A stretch of DNA of 64,000 nucleotides. Source: Roseiarcus sp963748545. Lineage in GTDB: Bacteria > Pseudomonadota > Alphaproteobacteria > Rhizobiales > Beijerinckiaceae. Below the pieces are notes generated by a model that saw nothing but the letters and a program-made list of their open reading frames with translations, did not search any database and had not been told where the DNA came from. Positions 53,825 to 62,704 of the stretch are shown piece by piece. Positions within the stretch are counted from its first letter, which is position 1; every line of letters begins with the position of its first letter. The DNA is taken from contig CAVVJO010000035.1 in the NCBI GenBank assembly GCA_963748545.1, positions 310,001-374,000 of the forward strand, given 5' to 3'. The position numbers and the translations under genes were made by a program.

Positions 53825-54709
53825 CTAGGTCTGACCGGCGCCGACGGCGACCTTCTTCAGGCTGACGGGCGGCTTGGAATCGTCCGGCACGAAGAAGTCG
53901 GGAGCGAGGTCCAGGCTCGGATCGACGCGGTAGGCGTCGAAGTCGCGCACCCCGTTCTCGTACATAAACGTGTCGTCGATCAAAAAATTGCCGGTGAACG
54001 CCTTCGAGTCCTTGAGGAAAATCATGTGAGCGGCGTCGGCGAGGATGTCCGGCGTGCGCGAAGCGCGCATCAGCGCGTCGCCGCCGAGCAGGTTCTTGAC
54101 CGCGGCGGTCGCGATCGTGGTGCGCGGCCAGAGCGCGTTGACCGCGATCCGCTTGGGCTTGAGTTCGCCCGCAAGGCCCAGCACGACGAGGCTCATGCCG
54201 TATTTGGCCATCGAATAGGCGGTGTGGCCGGCAAACCACTTTTCCTTGAGGTCGAGCGGAGGCGACAGCACAAGGATATGCGCGTTGGCGGATTTCTCGA
54301 GATAGGGGACGGCGAATTTCGACACCATGAAGGTCCCGCGCGCATTGATCTGCTGCATCAGATCGAAGCGCTTCATGTCGGTCGCCTGGGAATTGGTGAG
54401 CGAAATCGCGCTCGCGTTGTTGACCACGATGTCGAGGCCGCCGAAGGTCGCGGCGGTCTTTTCGAGCGCGTCGCGGACCTGGGCCTCGTCGCGGACGTCG
54501 ACCGTGAGCGGCAGCGCCTTGCCGCCCGCCTTCTCGATCTCCTCCGCCGCCGAAAAGATCGTGCCTGGCAGCTTGGGGTTGGGCTCGGCGGTCTTGGCGG
54601 CGATGGCGACATTCGCGCCGTCGCGCGCCGCCCTGAGACCGATGGCGAGCCCGATGCCGCGCGAGGCGCCGGTTATGAACAGGGTCTTGCCGGATAGGGT
54701 CCCGGTCAA
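53825..54709 (-). CDS. Short-chain dehydrogenase, HSDL2-like
   Basis: 294 residues. Cofactor loop TGASRGIGLAIG, NNASAIS, and active site Tyr-x3-Lys in AYSMAKYGMSLVVLG. Features such as AKTAEPNPKLPGTIFSAAEE and the NARGTFMVSKFAVPYLEKS segment match the HSDL2-type branch, thought to act on fatty or hydroxysteroid-like substrates; the bacterial role is unknown. Tandem GTATCGTC units 10 bases apart (54732-54749) lie just upstream and may be regulatory. Confidence 0.92.
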   Translation of the reverse strand: MTGTLSGKTLFITGASRGIGLAIGLRAARDGANVAIAAKTAEPNPKLPGTIFSAAEEIEKAGGKALPLTVDVRDEAQVRDALEKTAATFGGLDIVVNNASAISLTNSQATDMKRFDLMQQINARGTFMVSKFAVPYLEKSANAHILVLSPPLDLKEKWFAGHTAYSMAKYGMSLVVLGLAGELKPKRIAVNALWPRTTIATAAVKNLLGGDALMRASRTPDILADAAHMIFLKDSKAFTGNFLIDDTFMYENGVRDFDAYRVDPSLDLAPDFFVPDDSKPPVSLKKVAVGAGQT

Positions 54710-55128
54710 CGGCCATCCTCCTCACGGTCTTGTATCGTCTCGTATCGTCAATGGCGCAGGCGGGGGCGTTGAGCAAGCCGGCGCTTCCGCCGCCGCCTCC
54801 TATGTTTGGCCTCCGGCCTTACCGCGGAAACCAAAGGAAATTGCATTGGCGATCGGCGGGTTCGCGCTGAGACGGCAATCGTCGCCCGCGGCCGGCCGCT
54901 CGCAGGCGGCCCTCCTGTCTTTTCTAAGTACAGTCACCGTATTCGGGACGGCCAGCGACATCTCGCTGGCGGAGATTTCGATCCGAATCCTTTGATCCGG
55001 CCGATGAGGGAACGCGGCGGGCCCTGCGGTCGCTCGAGAGGACGGCTCAGACTGCGGCATCTTGCGGGTGGTCAAGCGCTTCCCCGCTTGCTATCACCGC
55101 CGCCACCCCGTTGAGGCGAAGCTATTCC
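54710..55128. other. Spacer ahead of hisB, 419 bases
   Basis: The divergent region between the SDR and hisB. It contains the direct repeats GTATCGTC at 54732-54739 and 54742-54749 and an AT-richer patch near 54905-54945. No gene, tRNA or clear his leader peptide was found. Confidence 0.5.
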
Positions 55129-55710
55129 ATGCGCAAGGGCGCGGTCGAACGCAAGACGAAGGAAACCAGCATCGAGGTCGAGATCGACCTCGACGGGACC
55201 GGCGTGTCCGACATCTCGACCGGGGTCGGCTTTTTCGACCACATGCTCGACCAACTCGCCCGCCATTCGCTGATCGACGTCACGATCGGGCCGAGGGCGA
55301 CCGACACATCGACGACCACCACACGGTCGAGGACGTCGGCATCGCGCTCGGACAGGCGCTCGCCCGGGCGCTCGGCGACAAAGCTCGCGCGCTACGCCGA
55401 CTGCCTGCTTCCGATGGACGAGACGCTGACCCGCGTCGCCGTCGACGTGTCCGGCCGGCCGTTTCTGGTCTTCCGTACCGAGTTCCCGACCGAGAAGATC
55501 GGCGAATTCGATACTCAGCTCGTGCGCGAGTTCTTCCAGGCTTTCGCCGGCAACGGCGGCCTCACCCTCCATGTCGAAACCCTGTATGGGACGAACAGCC
55601 ACCACATCGCCGAATTGTGCTTCAAGGGGGTCGCGCGCGCACTGAAAGGCGCGGTCGCCATCGACCCGCGCCAGGGGGGCAGCGTGCCCTCGACCAAGGG
55701 CGCGCTGTAG
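55129..55710 (+). CDS. hisB: Imidazoleglycerol-phosphate dehydratase (two compensating frame breaks)
   Basis: Start at 55129 (MRKGAVERKTKETSIEVEID); 193 residues. The ends match HisB: STGVGFFDHMLDQLARHSLI, RYADCLLPMDETLTRVAVD and GTNSHHIAELCFKG. Between about 55300 and 55384 the frame is off by one; the neighbouring frame supplies the missing metal-binding HIDDHHTVEDVGIALGQAL. As written the product would lose those histidines. Monofunctional HisB makes imidazoleacetol phosphate, step 6 of histidine synthesis, and starts the hisB-H-A-F run. Confidence 0.94.
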   Translation: MRKGAVERKTKETSIEVEIDLDGTGVSDISTGVGFFDHMLDQLARHSLIDVTIGPRATDTSTTTTRSRTSASRSDRRSPGRSATKLARYADCLLPMDETLTRVAVDVSGRPFLVFRTEFPTEKIGEFDTQLVREFFQAFAGNGGLTLHVETLYGTNSHHIAELCFKGVARALKGAVAIDPRQGGSVPSTKGAL

Positions 55711-55720
55711 GAATGAGGCC

Positions 55721-56371
55721 ATGAGCGTCGCCATCATCGACTACGGCTCGGGCAATCTGCACTCGGCGCAAAAGGCGTTCGAGCGCGCCGTGAGCGAGGC
55801 CGGAATGAGTTGCGCGGTCAAGGTCACCTCGCGTCCGGAAGACGTGCTGGCCGCCGAGCACGTCGTGCTGCCCGGAGTGGGCGCCTTCGCCGACTGCCGT
55901 CGCGGCCTCGACGCGGTCCCTGGAATGGTCGCGGCGCTGACCGAAGCGGTCAAGAAGCGGGGCCAGCCCTTCCTCGGCATCTGCGTCGGCGCGCAACTGC
56001 TCGCCACCCGAGGCCTGGAATACGAGACGGTCGAGGGACTCGGCTGGATCCCCGGCGACGTCGCCCCGATCAAGCCAGACGATCCCACGCTCAAGATTCC
56101 CCACATGGGCTGGAACACGCTCGAGGTGAAGCGTCCCCATCCCGTTCTCGATGGCGTCCGTACCGGGCCGGACGGCCTGCACGCCTATTTCGTCCACTCC
56201 TTTCAAATCTACCCCGACAGCGCCGACGATGTCGTCGCGACCGCCGATTACGGCGGCCCGGTCACCGCGATTGTTGGGCGCGGCAACATTGTCGGCGCCC
56301 AATTCCATCCCGAGAAGAGCCAGACGCTTGGCCTCGCGCTGATCGCCAATTTTCTGAAGTGGCGCCCGTGA
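55721..56371 (+). CDS. hisH: Imidazole glycerol phosphate synthase subunit HisH
   Basis: 216 residues. A class I glutamine amidotransferase with the oxyanion strand PGVGAFADC, nucleophile Cys88 in LGICVGAQLLA and the His-Glu pair in AQFHPEKSQ. It releases ammonia that passes to HisF. Its stop overlaps the hisA GTG start. Confidence 0.97.
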   Translation: MSVAIIDYGSGNLHSAQKAFERAVSEAGMSCAVKVTSRPEDVLAAEHVVLPGVGAFADCRRGLDAVPGMVAALTEAVKKRGQPFLGICVGAQLLATRGLEYETVEGLGWIPGDVAPIKPDDPTLKIPHMGWNTLEVKRPHPVLDGVRTGPDGLHAYFVHSFQIYPDSADDVVATADYGGPVTAIVGRGNIVGAQFHPEKSQTLGLALIANFLKWRP

Positions 56372-57132
56372 TTTTATTTCCCGCTATCGATCTCAAGAAC
56401 GGCGAATGCGTGCGCCTCTTGCGGGGCGACATGGCGCAGGCGACCGTGTTCAACCCCGACCCGGCGGCGCAGGCAAAGGCCTTCGCCGCACAGGGGTTTG
56501 CTTATCTGCATGTCGTCGATCTCGACGGGGCTTTCGCGGGCGAGCCGGTCAACGCCGAGGCGGTCAAGGCCATCCTCTCGGGCCTGACCATGAAGATCCA
56601 GCTCGGCGGGGGCGTGCGCGATCTGAAGACGGTGCGCGGTTGGCTCGAGGCGGGGGTGACTCGCGTGATCATCGGGACGGCGGCGGTCAGCGATCCCGAT
56701 TTCGTTCGAGAGGCTGCGCGGCTTTATCCCGGCCGAATCGCCGTCGGCATCGACGCGCGCGATGGCCGGGTGGCGGTCGAAGGCTGGGCCAAGACATCGA
56801 ACGTCTCCGCCCTCGACCTCGGCCGCCGCTTCGAGGACGCGGGCGTAGCGGCGATCATCTACACCGACATCGCCCGCGACGGCGCGCTGCAGGGGCTCAA
56901 CATCGCAAGCACGGTCGCGCTCGCCGAGGCGCTCGCGATTCCGGTGATCGCCTCGGGCGGGCTTGCCTCGATCGAGGACGTGCGGCGGCTGACCGAGCCC
57001 GATTGCGCCAGGCTCGCCGGGGCGATTGCGGGCCGCGCGCTCTACGACGGCCGGCTCGATCCGCGCGAGGCGCTGGCGCTGCTCAGCGCGAACGCCGCCC
57101 GACCGGACGATGCCGAAGGAGCTGCGCGATGA
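56368..57132 (+). CDS. hisA: Phosphoribosylformimino-AICAR ribonucleotide isomerase
   Basis: Start at GTG 56368 inside the hisH stop (GTGA); VILFPAIDLKNGECVRLLRG. 254 residues with the half-barrel repeats of HisA: catalytic Asp in PAIDLKNG and the second Asp in YTDIARDGALQG, phosphate loops QLGGGVRD and IASGGLAS. It isomerises ProFAR to PRFAR. It overlaps hisF by ATGA. Confidence 0.97.
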   Translation: MILFPAIDLKNGECVRLLRGDMAQATVFNPDPAAQAKAFAAQGFAYLHVVDLDGAFAGEPVNAEAVKAILSGLTMKIQLGGGVRDLKTVRGWLEAGVTRVIIGTAAVSDPDFVREAARLYPGRIAVGIDARDGRVAVEGWAKTSNVSALDLGRRFEDAGVAAIIYTDIARDGALQGLNIASTVALAEALAIPVIASGGLASIEDVRRLTEPDCARLAGAIAGRALYDGRLDPREALALLSANAARPDDAEGAAR

Positions 57133-57905
57133 GCCTGAAGGCGCGCGTCATTCCGTGCCTGGACGTCAAGGATGGCCGCGTCGTCAAGGGCGTCAATTTC
57201 GTCAACCTGCGCGACGCCGGCGATCCGGTCGAGAGCGCCATCGCCTACGACAAGGCGGGGGCGGACGAACTTTGCTTCCTCGACATCACCGCGAGCCACG
57301 AGGACCGCGGCATCCTGCTCGATGTCGTGCGCCGCACCGCCGAAGTCTGCTTCATGCCGCTGACGGTCGGGGGCGGCGTGCGCACCACCGACGACATCCG
57401 CAACCTCCTGCTCGCCGGGGCGGACAAGGTCTCGATCAATTCGGCGGCTGTCGCCGACCGGCAATTCGTCCGCATCGCCGCGGAGAAATTTGGCAGCCAG
57501 TGCGTCGTCGTCGCGATCGACGCCAAACGCGTCTCGGCCGAAGATGAGGCTCCCCGCTGGGAGATCTTCACCCACGGCGGGCGCCGTGCGACCGGCCTCG
57601 ACGCCGTCGCTTACGCCCGCGAGGTGACGGAACTCGGGGCGGGAGAGATTCTTCTGACCTCGATGGACCGGGACGGCTCGAAAATCGGCTTCGACCTTGC
57701 GCTCACCCGCGCGATTGCCGACGCCGTGCCTATCCCGGTGATCGCTTCTGGCGGCGTCGGCAATCTCGACCATCTGGTCGACGGCGTGATCGAGGGCCAT
57801 GCGAGCGCGGTGCTGGCCGCGTCGATCTTCCATTTCGGCGAATACACCATCCGCGAGGCCAAGGCCCGCATGGGCGAGGCCGGCATTCCCGTCCGGATGG
57901 ACTGA
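57129..57905 (+). CDS. hisF: Imidazole glycerol phosphate synthase subunit HisF
   Basis: 258 residues from MSLKARVIPCLDVKDGRVVK. It has catalytic Asp11, the second Asp in VVVAIDAKRV, and the phosphate loops LTVGGGVRT and IASGGVGNL. It uses ammonia from HisH to form imidazole glycerol phosphate and AICAR. It is the last gene of this his run; hisE is not next, and ubiE follows 59 bases later. Confidence 0.98.
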   Translation: MSLKARVIPCLDVKDGRVVKGVNFVNLRDAGDPVESAIAYDKAGADELCFLDITASHEDRGILLDVVRRTAEVCFMPLTVGGGVRTTDDIRNLLLAGADKVSINSAAVADRQFVRIAAEKFGSQCVVVAIDAKRVSAEDEAPRWEIFTHGGRRATGLDAVAYAREVTELGAGEILLTSMDRDGSKIGFDLALTRAIADAVPIPVIASGGVGNLDHLVDGVIEGHASAVLAASIFHFGEYTIREAKARMGEAGIPVRMD

Positions 57906-57964
57906 GCCGGTGTACGCCGGCCGCCCGGCGCGCTAGAACGCGCCGGCCTCCAGGGAGTTTTGCG

Positions 57965-58723
57965 ATGTCCACGAGCCCCGACCATACGCATTTCGGCGAG
58001 CGCCGCGTGCGCCTGGACGAAAAGCAAGGACTGGTGGACGACGTGTTCCACAAGGTCGCGGACCGTTACGACGTCATGAACGACCTGATGTCGTTCGGCC
58101 TTCATCGCATCTGGAAGGACATATTGACGGCCAAGGTCCGGCCTGCGGCGTCTCGACCCTACGCCCATCTGGACGTGGCCGGAGGCACCGGCGACGTCGC
58201 CTTCCGGATCGCCAAGGCCGGCGGCGCGGGGACGCACGTGACGGTCGCCGACATCAACGCCGACATGCTGCGGGTCGGGGCCGAGCGCGCGAGGAAGCGC
58301 GGTCTCGACGGGCAGGTGAGCTTCATTGAAGCCAACGCGGAGGCGCTGCCGTTCGGCGACGCGACCTTCGACGGGTATACGATCGCCTTTGGCATCCGCA
58401 ACGTGCCAAGGATCGAGAAGGCGCTCGAGGAGGCCTTTCGCGTTCTGAGGCGTGGCGGCCGCTTTCTCTGCCTGGAGTTCTCGCAGGTCGATTTGCCGGC
58501 GCTCGACCGGCTCTATGACGCCTATTCCTTTGCAGCGATCCCGGCGATCGGGAAGGTGGTGGCCGGCGACGGCGCGCCTTACCGGTATCTGGTCGAATCG
58601 ATCCGTAAGTTCCCCCCTGCCGATCTGTTCGCCGATATGATCGCCGAGGCCGGATTCTCCCGAGCCGCTTATGAGAAGCTCAGCGGCGGAGTGGTCGCCA
58701 TTCACTCGGGCTGGAAGCTCTAA
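57965..58723 (+). CDS. ubiE: Ubiquinone/menaquinone biosynthesis C-methyltransferase
   Basis: 252 residues. SAM-binding motif HLDVAGGTGDVAFRIAK, signature motifs KVADRYDVMNDLMSFGLHRI and AFGIRNVPRIEKALEEAFRV. It methylates the quinone ring at C2. It is 3 bases ahead of ubiB, so the two form an operon with coaBC and dut, a run common near the origin in this order. Confidence 0.97.
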   Translation: MSTSPDHTHFGERRVRLDEKQGLVDDVFHKVADRYDVMNDLMSFGLHRIWKDILTAKVRPAASRPYAHLDVAGGTGDVAFRIAKAGGAGTHVTVADINADMLRVGAERARKRGLDGQVSFIEANAEALPFGDATFDGYTIAFGIRNVPRIEKALEEAFRVLRRGGRFLCLEFSQVDLPALDRLYDAYSFAAIPAIGKVVAGDGAPYRYLVESIRKFPPADLFADMIAEAGFSRAAYEKLSGGVVAIHSGWKL

Positions 58724-58726
58724 TTC

Positions 58727-60271
58727 ATGCCGTTCGTCGCCGCGGTCGGCCATAGCCTGAGGCTCGCGCGCGCAGGCTTCGTGTTCGCGCGCGAAGGCGC
58801 GTTTGTCGACGTCGACCCGATCATGGCGCCGCCCGGCGCGAGGTTGCCGCTCGCCCTCGCCAATCTCATCGCCAAGCGCAACGTCAGGGGATTGACCGGA
58901 CTTTCCCGCGCCATCGACCGCCTCGGGCCCTCCTACGTCAAAATGGGGCAGTTCCTGTCGACCCGGCCCGACATCGTCGGCCCCAAGGTCGCCCTCGAAC
59001 TCGAGAGCCTGCAGGACCGGGTCACTCCGATGAGCCGCGAGACCGCGGTCGGCATCATCGAGACCGCTTTCGGCGCCAGGATCGAAACGGTGTTCTTGGA
59101 GTTCGGCGAGCCGGTCGCCGCGGCCTCGATCGCGCAGGTTCACCGCGGCTTGGTCGCGACCCCCGAGGGTCCGCGCGCCGTTGCCGTCAAGGTGCTGCGC
59201 GCAGGCGTCGAAAAGCGATTCGCCCGCGACCTTGCCGACATGATCTTCGCGGCGCGGATCGCCGAGCGCGCCTTTCCCGAAACCCATCGTCTGCGCCTCG
59301 TCCAGGTCGTCGAAACGCTATCGCGCTCGGTGCGGATGGAGATGGACTTCCGCCTGGAAGCGGCGGCGGCGTCGGAATTCGCCGAGAATTCGAAGGACGA
59401 CCCTGACATTCGCGCCCCTGCGATCGACTGGGACCGCACCACCCGCGAAGTCATGACGATGGAATGGGTGGACGGCGTCACGCTCACCGATCCGGAGCGC
59501 ATCGAGGCGCTCGGCCTCGACCCGCGGGCGCTGGCCCGGGCGCTGATCCAGACCTTTCTGCGCCATGCCCTAAGGGACGGCTTTTTCCACGCCGACATGC
59601 ATCAGGGCAATTTTTTCGTCGACGCCGAGGGGCGGATCGTCGTGGTCGACTTCGGCATCATGGGCCGTCTTGGCCTCAAAGAGCGACGATTCCTGGCCGA
59701 GATCCTGTTCGGCTTCATCCGGCGCGACTATCGACGGGTCGCGGAAGTTCATTTCGAAGCCGGGTATGTGCCGCGCGTCCATCGCGTTGAGGACTTCTCC
59801 CAGGCGATTCGGGCGATCGGGGAGCCGATCCATTCGCGCACCGCCGATCAGATCTCGATGGCGAGATTGCTGACCCTGCTGTTCGAGGTGACGGCGCTGT
59901 TCGATATGGAGACCCGAATCGAGCTGGTCCTGCTGCAGAAGACCATGGTCGTCGTCGAAGGGGTTGCGCGCAAGCTCGATCCCCAGCTCAACTTGTGGTC
60001 GACCTCGGAGCCCGTGGTCAGCGCCTGGATTTTGGAAAACCTCGGACCGAAAGGGCGTATCGAGGACGCAGGCCGCGCCGCCGCCTCGCTCGTCGCGTTC
60101 ATCGCCGACGCGCCGCAACGCATGGAGGATATCGCCGTAAAGCTGGAGGTGATCGCCGCGAACGCCATCATCCGTCCAATGGAGCGGAACGTAGCGGCGC
60201 GGTTGGGTTATATCGGGATTGGCGCCGCGATCACATTTTTGTTATTGGCGCTCTTCCGCTGGAAATTGTAA
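58727..60271 (+). CDS. ubiB: UbiB/ABC1 family atypical kinase-like ubiquinone protein
   Basis: 514 residues. It has the family KxGQ motif (YVKMGQFLSTRPDI), the Ala-rich nucleotide loop (PVAAASIAQVHRG), HADMHQGNFFVD and VVDFGIMGRL, and two C-terminal membrane helices. It is needed for ubiquinone synthesis, probably by extracting lipid intermediates with ATPase activity. The frame is intact. Confidence 0.97.
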   Translation: MPFVAAVGHSLRLARAGFVFAREGAFVDVDPIMAPPGARLPLALANLIAKRNVRGLTGLSRAIDRLGPSYVKMGQFLSTRPDIVGPKVALELESLQDRVTPMSRETAVGIIETAFGARIETVFLEFGEPVAAASIAQVHRGLVATPEGPRAVAVKVLRAGVEKRFARDLADMIFAARIAERAFPETHRLRLVQVVETLSRSVRMEMDFRLEAAAASEFAENSKDDPDIRAPAIDWDRTTREVMTMEWVDGVTLTDPERIEALGLDPRALARALIQTFLRHALRDGFFHADMHQGNFFVDAEGRIVVVDFGIMGRLGLKERRFLAEILFGFIRRDYRRVAEVHFEAGYVPRVHRVEDFSQAIRAIGEPIHSRTADQISMARLLTLLFEVTALFDMETRIELVLLQKTMVVVEGVARKLDPQLNLWSTSEPVVSAWILENLGPKGRIEDAGRAAASLVAFIADAPQRMEDIAVKLEVIAANAIIRPMERNVAARLGYIGIGAAITFLLLALFRWKL

Positions 60272-60442
60272 ATTGTTTCGCCTCGTTCGCCGATGAGTTT
60301 CGGCGCGGGGGCGAGCCGCGGCTGGACTTGAACGCCGCGTTCGTCGGGCGCGCAGATAAGGCGGCCTGGCTCCATTCGTATAAATCGCAGGAACTCTCCG
60401 GGTGCATGCGAACGGTGTCCAATTGCGTGCGTGGTGACCGAC

Positions 60443-61687
60443 ATGACGTCGATTCCTCTTTCGACCGCCCGCATTCTGCTGATCGTCAGCGGCGGAATCG
60501 CGGCCTACAAGACGCTGGAGTTAATTCGCCGGCTTCGAGACCGCGGCGCCGCGGTGCAGGTCGTGATGACCGCCTCGGCTGAGGCGTTTATCACCCCGTT
60601 GTCGGCGGCGACTCTGAGTGGGCAGCCGGTTCGCCAGGACCTGTTCAGCCTGACGGACGAGTCGCTGATTGGACATATCGAGCTCTCGCGGTCAGCCGAT
60701 CTGATCGTCGTCGCCCCGGCGACGGCGAATATTTTGGCGCGGATGGCGGGCGGGATCGCGGACGATCTCTCCACGACGCTTTTGCTGGCGACAGATAAAC
60801 GGGCGCTGGTCGCCCCGGCGATGAACGTGCGGATGTGGCGTCATCCGGCGACGCAGCGCAACGTCGAACGCCTCAAGGCTGACGGGATCGCCTTCGTCGG
60901 GCCCGATGACGGTTCAATGGCCTGCGGCGAATTCGGGCCCGGCCGTATGGCCGAACCGGCCGCCATCCTCGAAGCGATCGAGGTTGCGCTTGGACGGGAA
61001 GCCGGTGATTCGGCCGAATCAGCCGCTCTTCCTCTGGCTGGACGGAGGGTCATCGTCACCTCCGGGCCGACGTATGAGCCCATTGACCCCGTTCGGTTCA
61101 TCGGCAATCGGTCTTCCGGGCGTCAGGGACACGCAATCGCGCAAGCCGCCGTTGGCGCAGGCGCAAAGGTTACGCTCGTCACGGGACCGGTTTTCCTGCC
61201 GGATCCGCCTGGGGCCACGGTCGTCCACGTCGAGTCGGCGCGAGAGATGCGCGCTGCGGTCGCCGCAGCCTTGCCGGCTGATGTCTTCGTCGCCGCCGCG
61301 GCGGTTGCGGATTGGCGAGTTGACCAAGTCGAAATGGAAAAGATCAAGAAAGGGTCTGAAAGCCCCCCGGCCCTCCGCCTTGTTGAAAATCCCGATATTC
61401 TTGCGGAAGTCGCCAAGAAGACCGTGCCGCGACCGGCCGTCGTTATCGGGTTCGCGGCGGAAACGGAGCAAGTCATAGAGAATGCGAAAGCGAAATTGCG
61501 GCGCAAAGGTTGTGACCTCATCATCGCCAATAGTGTCGCCTTTGGAACTACGACTTTCGGCGGCGAATCGAATGAGGTCCAGGTCGTCAGCCCCGAGGGG
61601 GTCGAGTCCTGGCCTCCGATGAGCAAGGCCGAGGTCGCGCGACGCCTCGTCGCCCAACTCGCGGCGGAACTGGCCAAGCGCCGATGA
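60443..61687 (+). CDS. coaBC: Bifunctional phosphopantothenoylcysteine decarboxylase/synthetase
   Basis: About 414 residues from MTSIPLSTARILLIVSGGIA. The CoaC half (1-190) has SGGIAAYKTLELIRRL, the PAMNVRMW motif and CGEFGPGRMAEP with the catalytic Cys. The CoaB half has VTSGPTYEPIDPVRFIGNRS, SSGRQGHAIAQ and the lysine-rich KIKKG loop. It converts phosphopantothenate through its cysteine adduct to phosphopantetheine. Its last bases overlap dut (ATGA). Codon use is less GC-rich here than to the left. Confidence 0.97.
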   Translation: MTSIPLSTARILLIVSGGIAAYKTLELIRRLRDRGAAVQVVMTASAEAFITPLSAATLSGQPVRQDLFSLTDESLIGHIELSRSADLIVVAPATANILARMAGGIADDLSTTLLLATDKRALVAPAMNVRMWRHPATQRNVERLKADGIAFVGPDDGSMACGEFGPGRMAEPAAILEAIEVALGREAGDSAESAALPLAGRRVIVTSGPTYEPIDPVRFIGNRSSGRQGHAIAQAAVGAGAKVTLVTGPVFLPDPPGATVVHVESAREMRAAVAAALPADVFVAAAAVADWRVDQVEMEKIKKGSESPPALRLVENPDILAEVAKKTVPRPAVVIGFAAETEQVIENAKAKLRRKGCDLIIANSVAFGTTTFGGESNEVQVVSPEGVESWPPMSKAEVARRLVAQLAAELAKRR

Positions 61688-62148
61688 TTGCAGTTGTTTT
61701 TAAACAGCTGGCGCATGGCGAGGGCTTGCAATTGCCGGCGTATAAGAGTGAAGATGCGGCAGGGATGGACTTGGTGGCCGCGCTGCCCGCCGAGGGTGAG
61801 GTGGTCCTTGCTCCCGGCGCCCGAGCGCTAATTCCGACGGGATTGGCGATTGAGCTGCCCAAGGGTTTTGAAGCGCAGATCCGTCCCCGTTCGGGACTGG
61901 CTCTGCATGAGGGTGTGACGGTTCTCAATAGTCCGGGAACGGTCGACGCTGATTATCGAGGAGAGATCGGCGTCATTCTCATCAATTTTGGAAACAGACC
62001 TTTTACCGTTCGACGAGGGGCGCGTATTGCGCAACTCATCGTGTGTCCTGTGGAACGCGTCGCTTTAATTTCGGGCGAGCGGCTCACTGCGAGCGTCCGG
62101 GGCTCAAGTGGATTTGGCTCCACTGGGCGCTCTTCTGAGGAGGATTAA
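61684..62148 (+). CDS. dut: Deoxyuridine triphosphatase
   Basis: 154 residues with all five dUTPase motifs: SEDAAGMDLVAA, IRPRSGLALHEG, NSPGTVDADYRGEI, RRGARIAQLIVCPV and a C-terminal arm GSSGFGSTGRSS. The trimer hydrolyses dUTP to dUMP, keeping uracil out of DNA. It overlaps coaBC and its end carries the ribosome-binding site of the Rrf2 gene (GAGGAGG). Confidence 0.98.
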   Translation: MIAVVFKQLAHGEGLQLPAYKSEDAAGMDLVAALPAEGEVVLAPGARALIPTGLAIELPKGFEAQIRPRSGLALHEGVTVLNSPGTVDADYRGEIGVILINFGNRPFTVRRGARIAQLIVCPVERVALISGERLTASVRGSSGFGSTGRSSEED

Positions 62149-62149
62149 A

Positions 62150-62602
62150 ATGAACCTGCTATCGCGACGGAGCGTACTCGCCATCGCCGCCGTTGTCGAT
62201 GTCGCGCTGCATTCGAGGTCTGCGCCGGTTGCGGCGAAGGCTTTGGCGGCGCGCCACAAGCTGCCCCCCCGCCACCTGGAGACTTTGCTCCAGGGGCTCG
62301 TTCACGCCAAAATTCTCAAGGGCGTGCGCGGACCACGGGGCGGCTACGAACTCGCTCGCGAACGCCGACGCATCACGGTCGGCGAAATCGTCCGCACGGC
62401 CATGTCGTTAAGCACCGCCGATCCCGACGACCTCGGCGCGAACTCGCTCCTTCTGGAGCGTGTCATCGATCCGGCCGTCAAGAAGGCGGGAGAAACGTTT
62501 CTCGCTAATCTCGACGCGATCACGGTCGAGAACATGTGCGAGACGGCCGAGCACGCGCATGTGCTGGACGACGAGAAGGCCGCCGGCGATTTTGCTATCT
62601 AG
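62150..62602 (+). CDS. Rrf2 family transcriptional regulator
   Basis: Start at ATG 62150 (MNLLSRRSVLAIAAVVDVAL) behind a strong GGAGG within dut; 150 residues. Winged helix with KALAARHKLPPRHLETLLQG, then RGPRGGYELARERRRITVGE. Only one Cys (ENMCETAEH) is present in the region where IscR has three Fe-S ligands, so an IscR-type cluster is unlikely. The next gene is cysK, so a CymR-like role in cysteine supply is plausible. Confidence 0.92.
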   Translation: MNLLSRRSVLAIAAVVDVALHSRSAPVAAKALAARHKLPPRHLETLLQGLVHAKILKGVRGPRGGYELARERRRITVGEIVRTAMSLSTADPDDLGANSLLLERVIDPAVKKAGETFLANLDAITVENMCETAEHAHVLDDEKAAGDFAI

Positions 62603-62609
62603 CGTTGAT

Positions 62610-62625
62610 ATAGTCGCCGTACTAT
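62610..62625. promoter_or_regulatory. Inverted repeat between rrf2 and cysK
   Basis: ATAGT at 62610-62614 and ACTAT at 62621-62625, spacer 6, in an AT-richer patch 80 bases before cysK. It may be the Rrf2 site or part of a cysK promoter; it is short and could be chance. Confidence 0.3.
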
Positions 62626-62704
62626 AGAGCCGTTTCGGTCAAAGTGTTACGCCGGGCCGCGTCGTTGAGGCGTCGGTCCGGCGGCGCTTATGGAGGAGCG
62701 GGCT

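Noticed and set aside
60300..60440. Possible tRNA on the minus strand (GTTCAAGTCC stretch)
   Set aside because: The putative T-arm stem does not pair and no acceptor stem or anticodon arm could be built.
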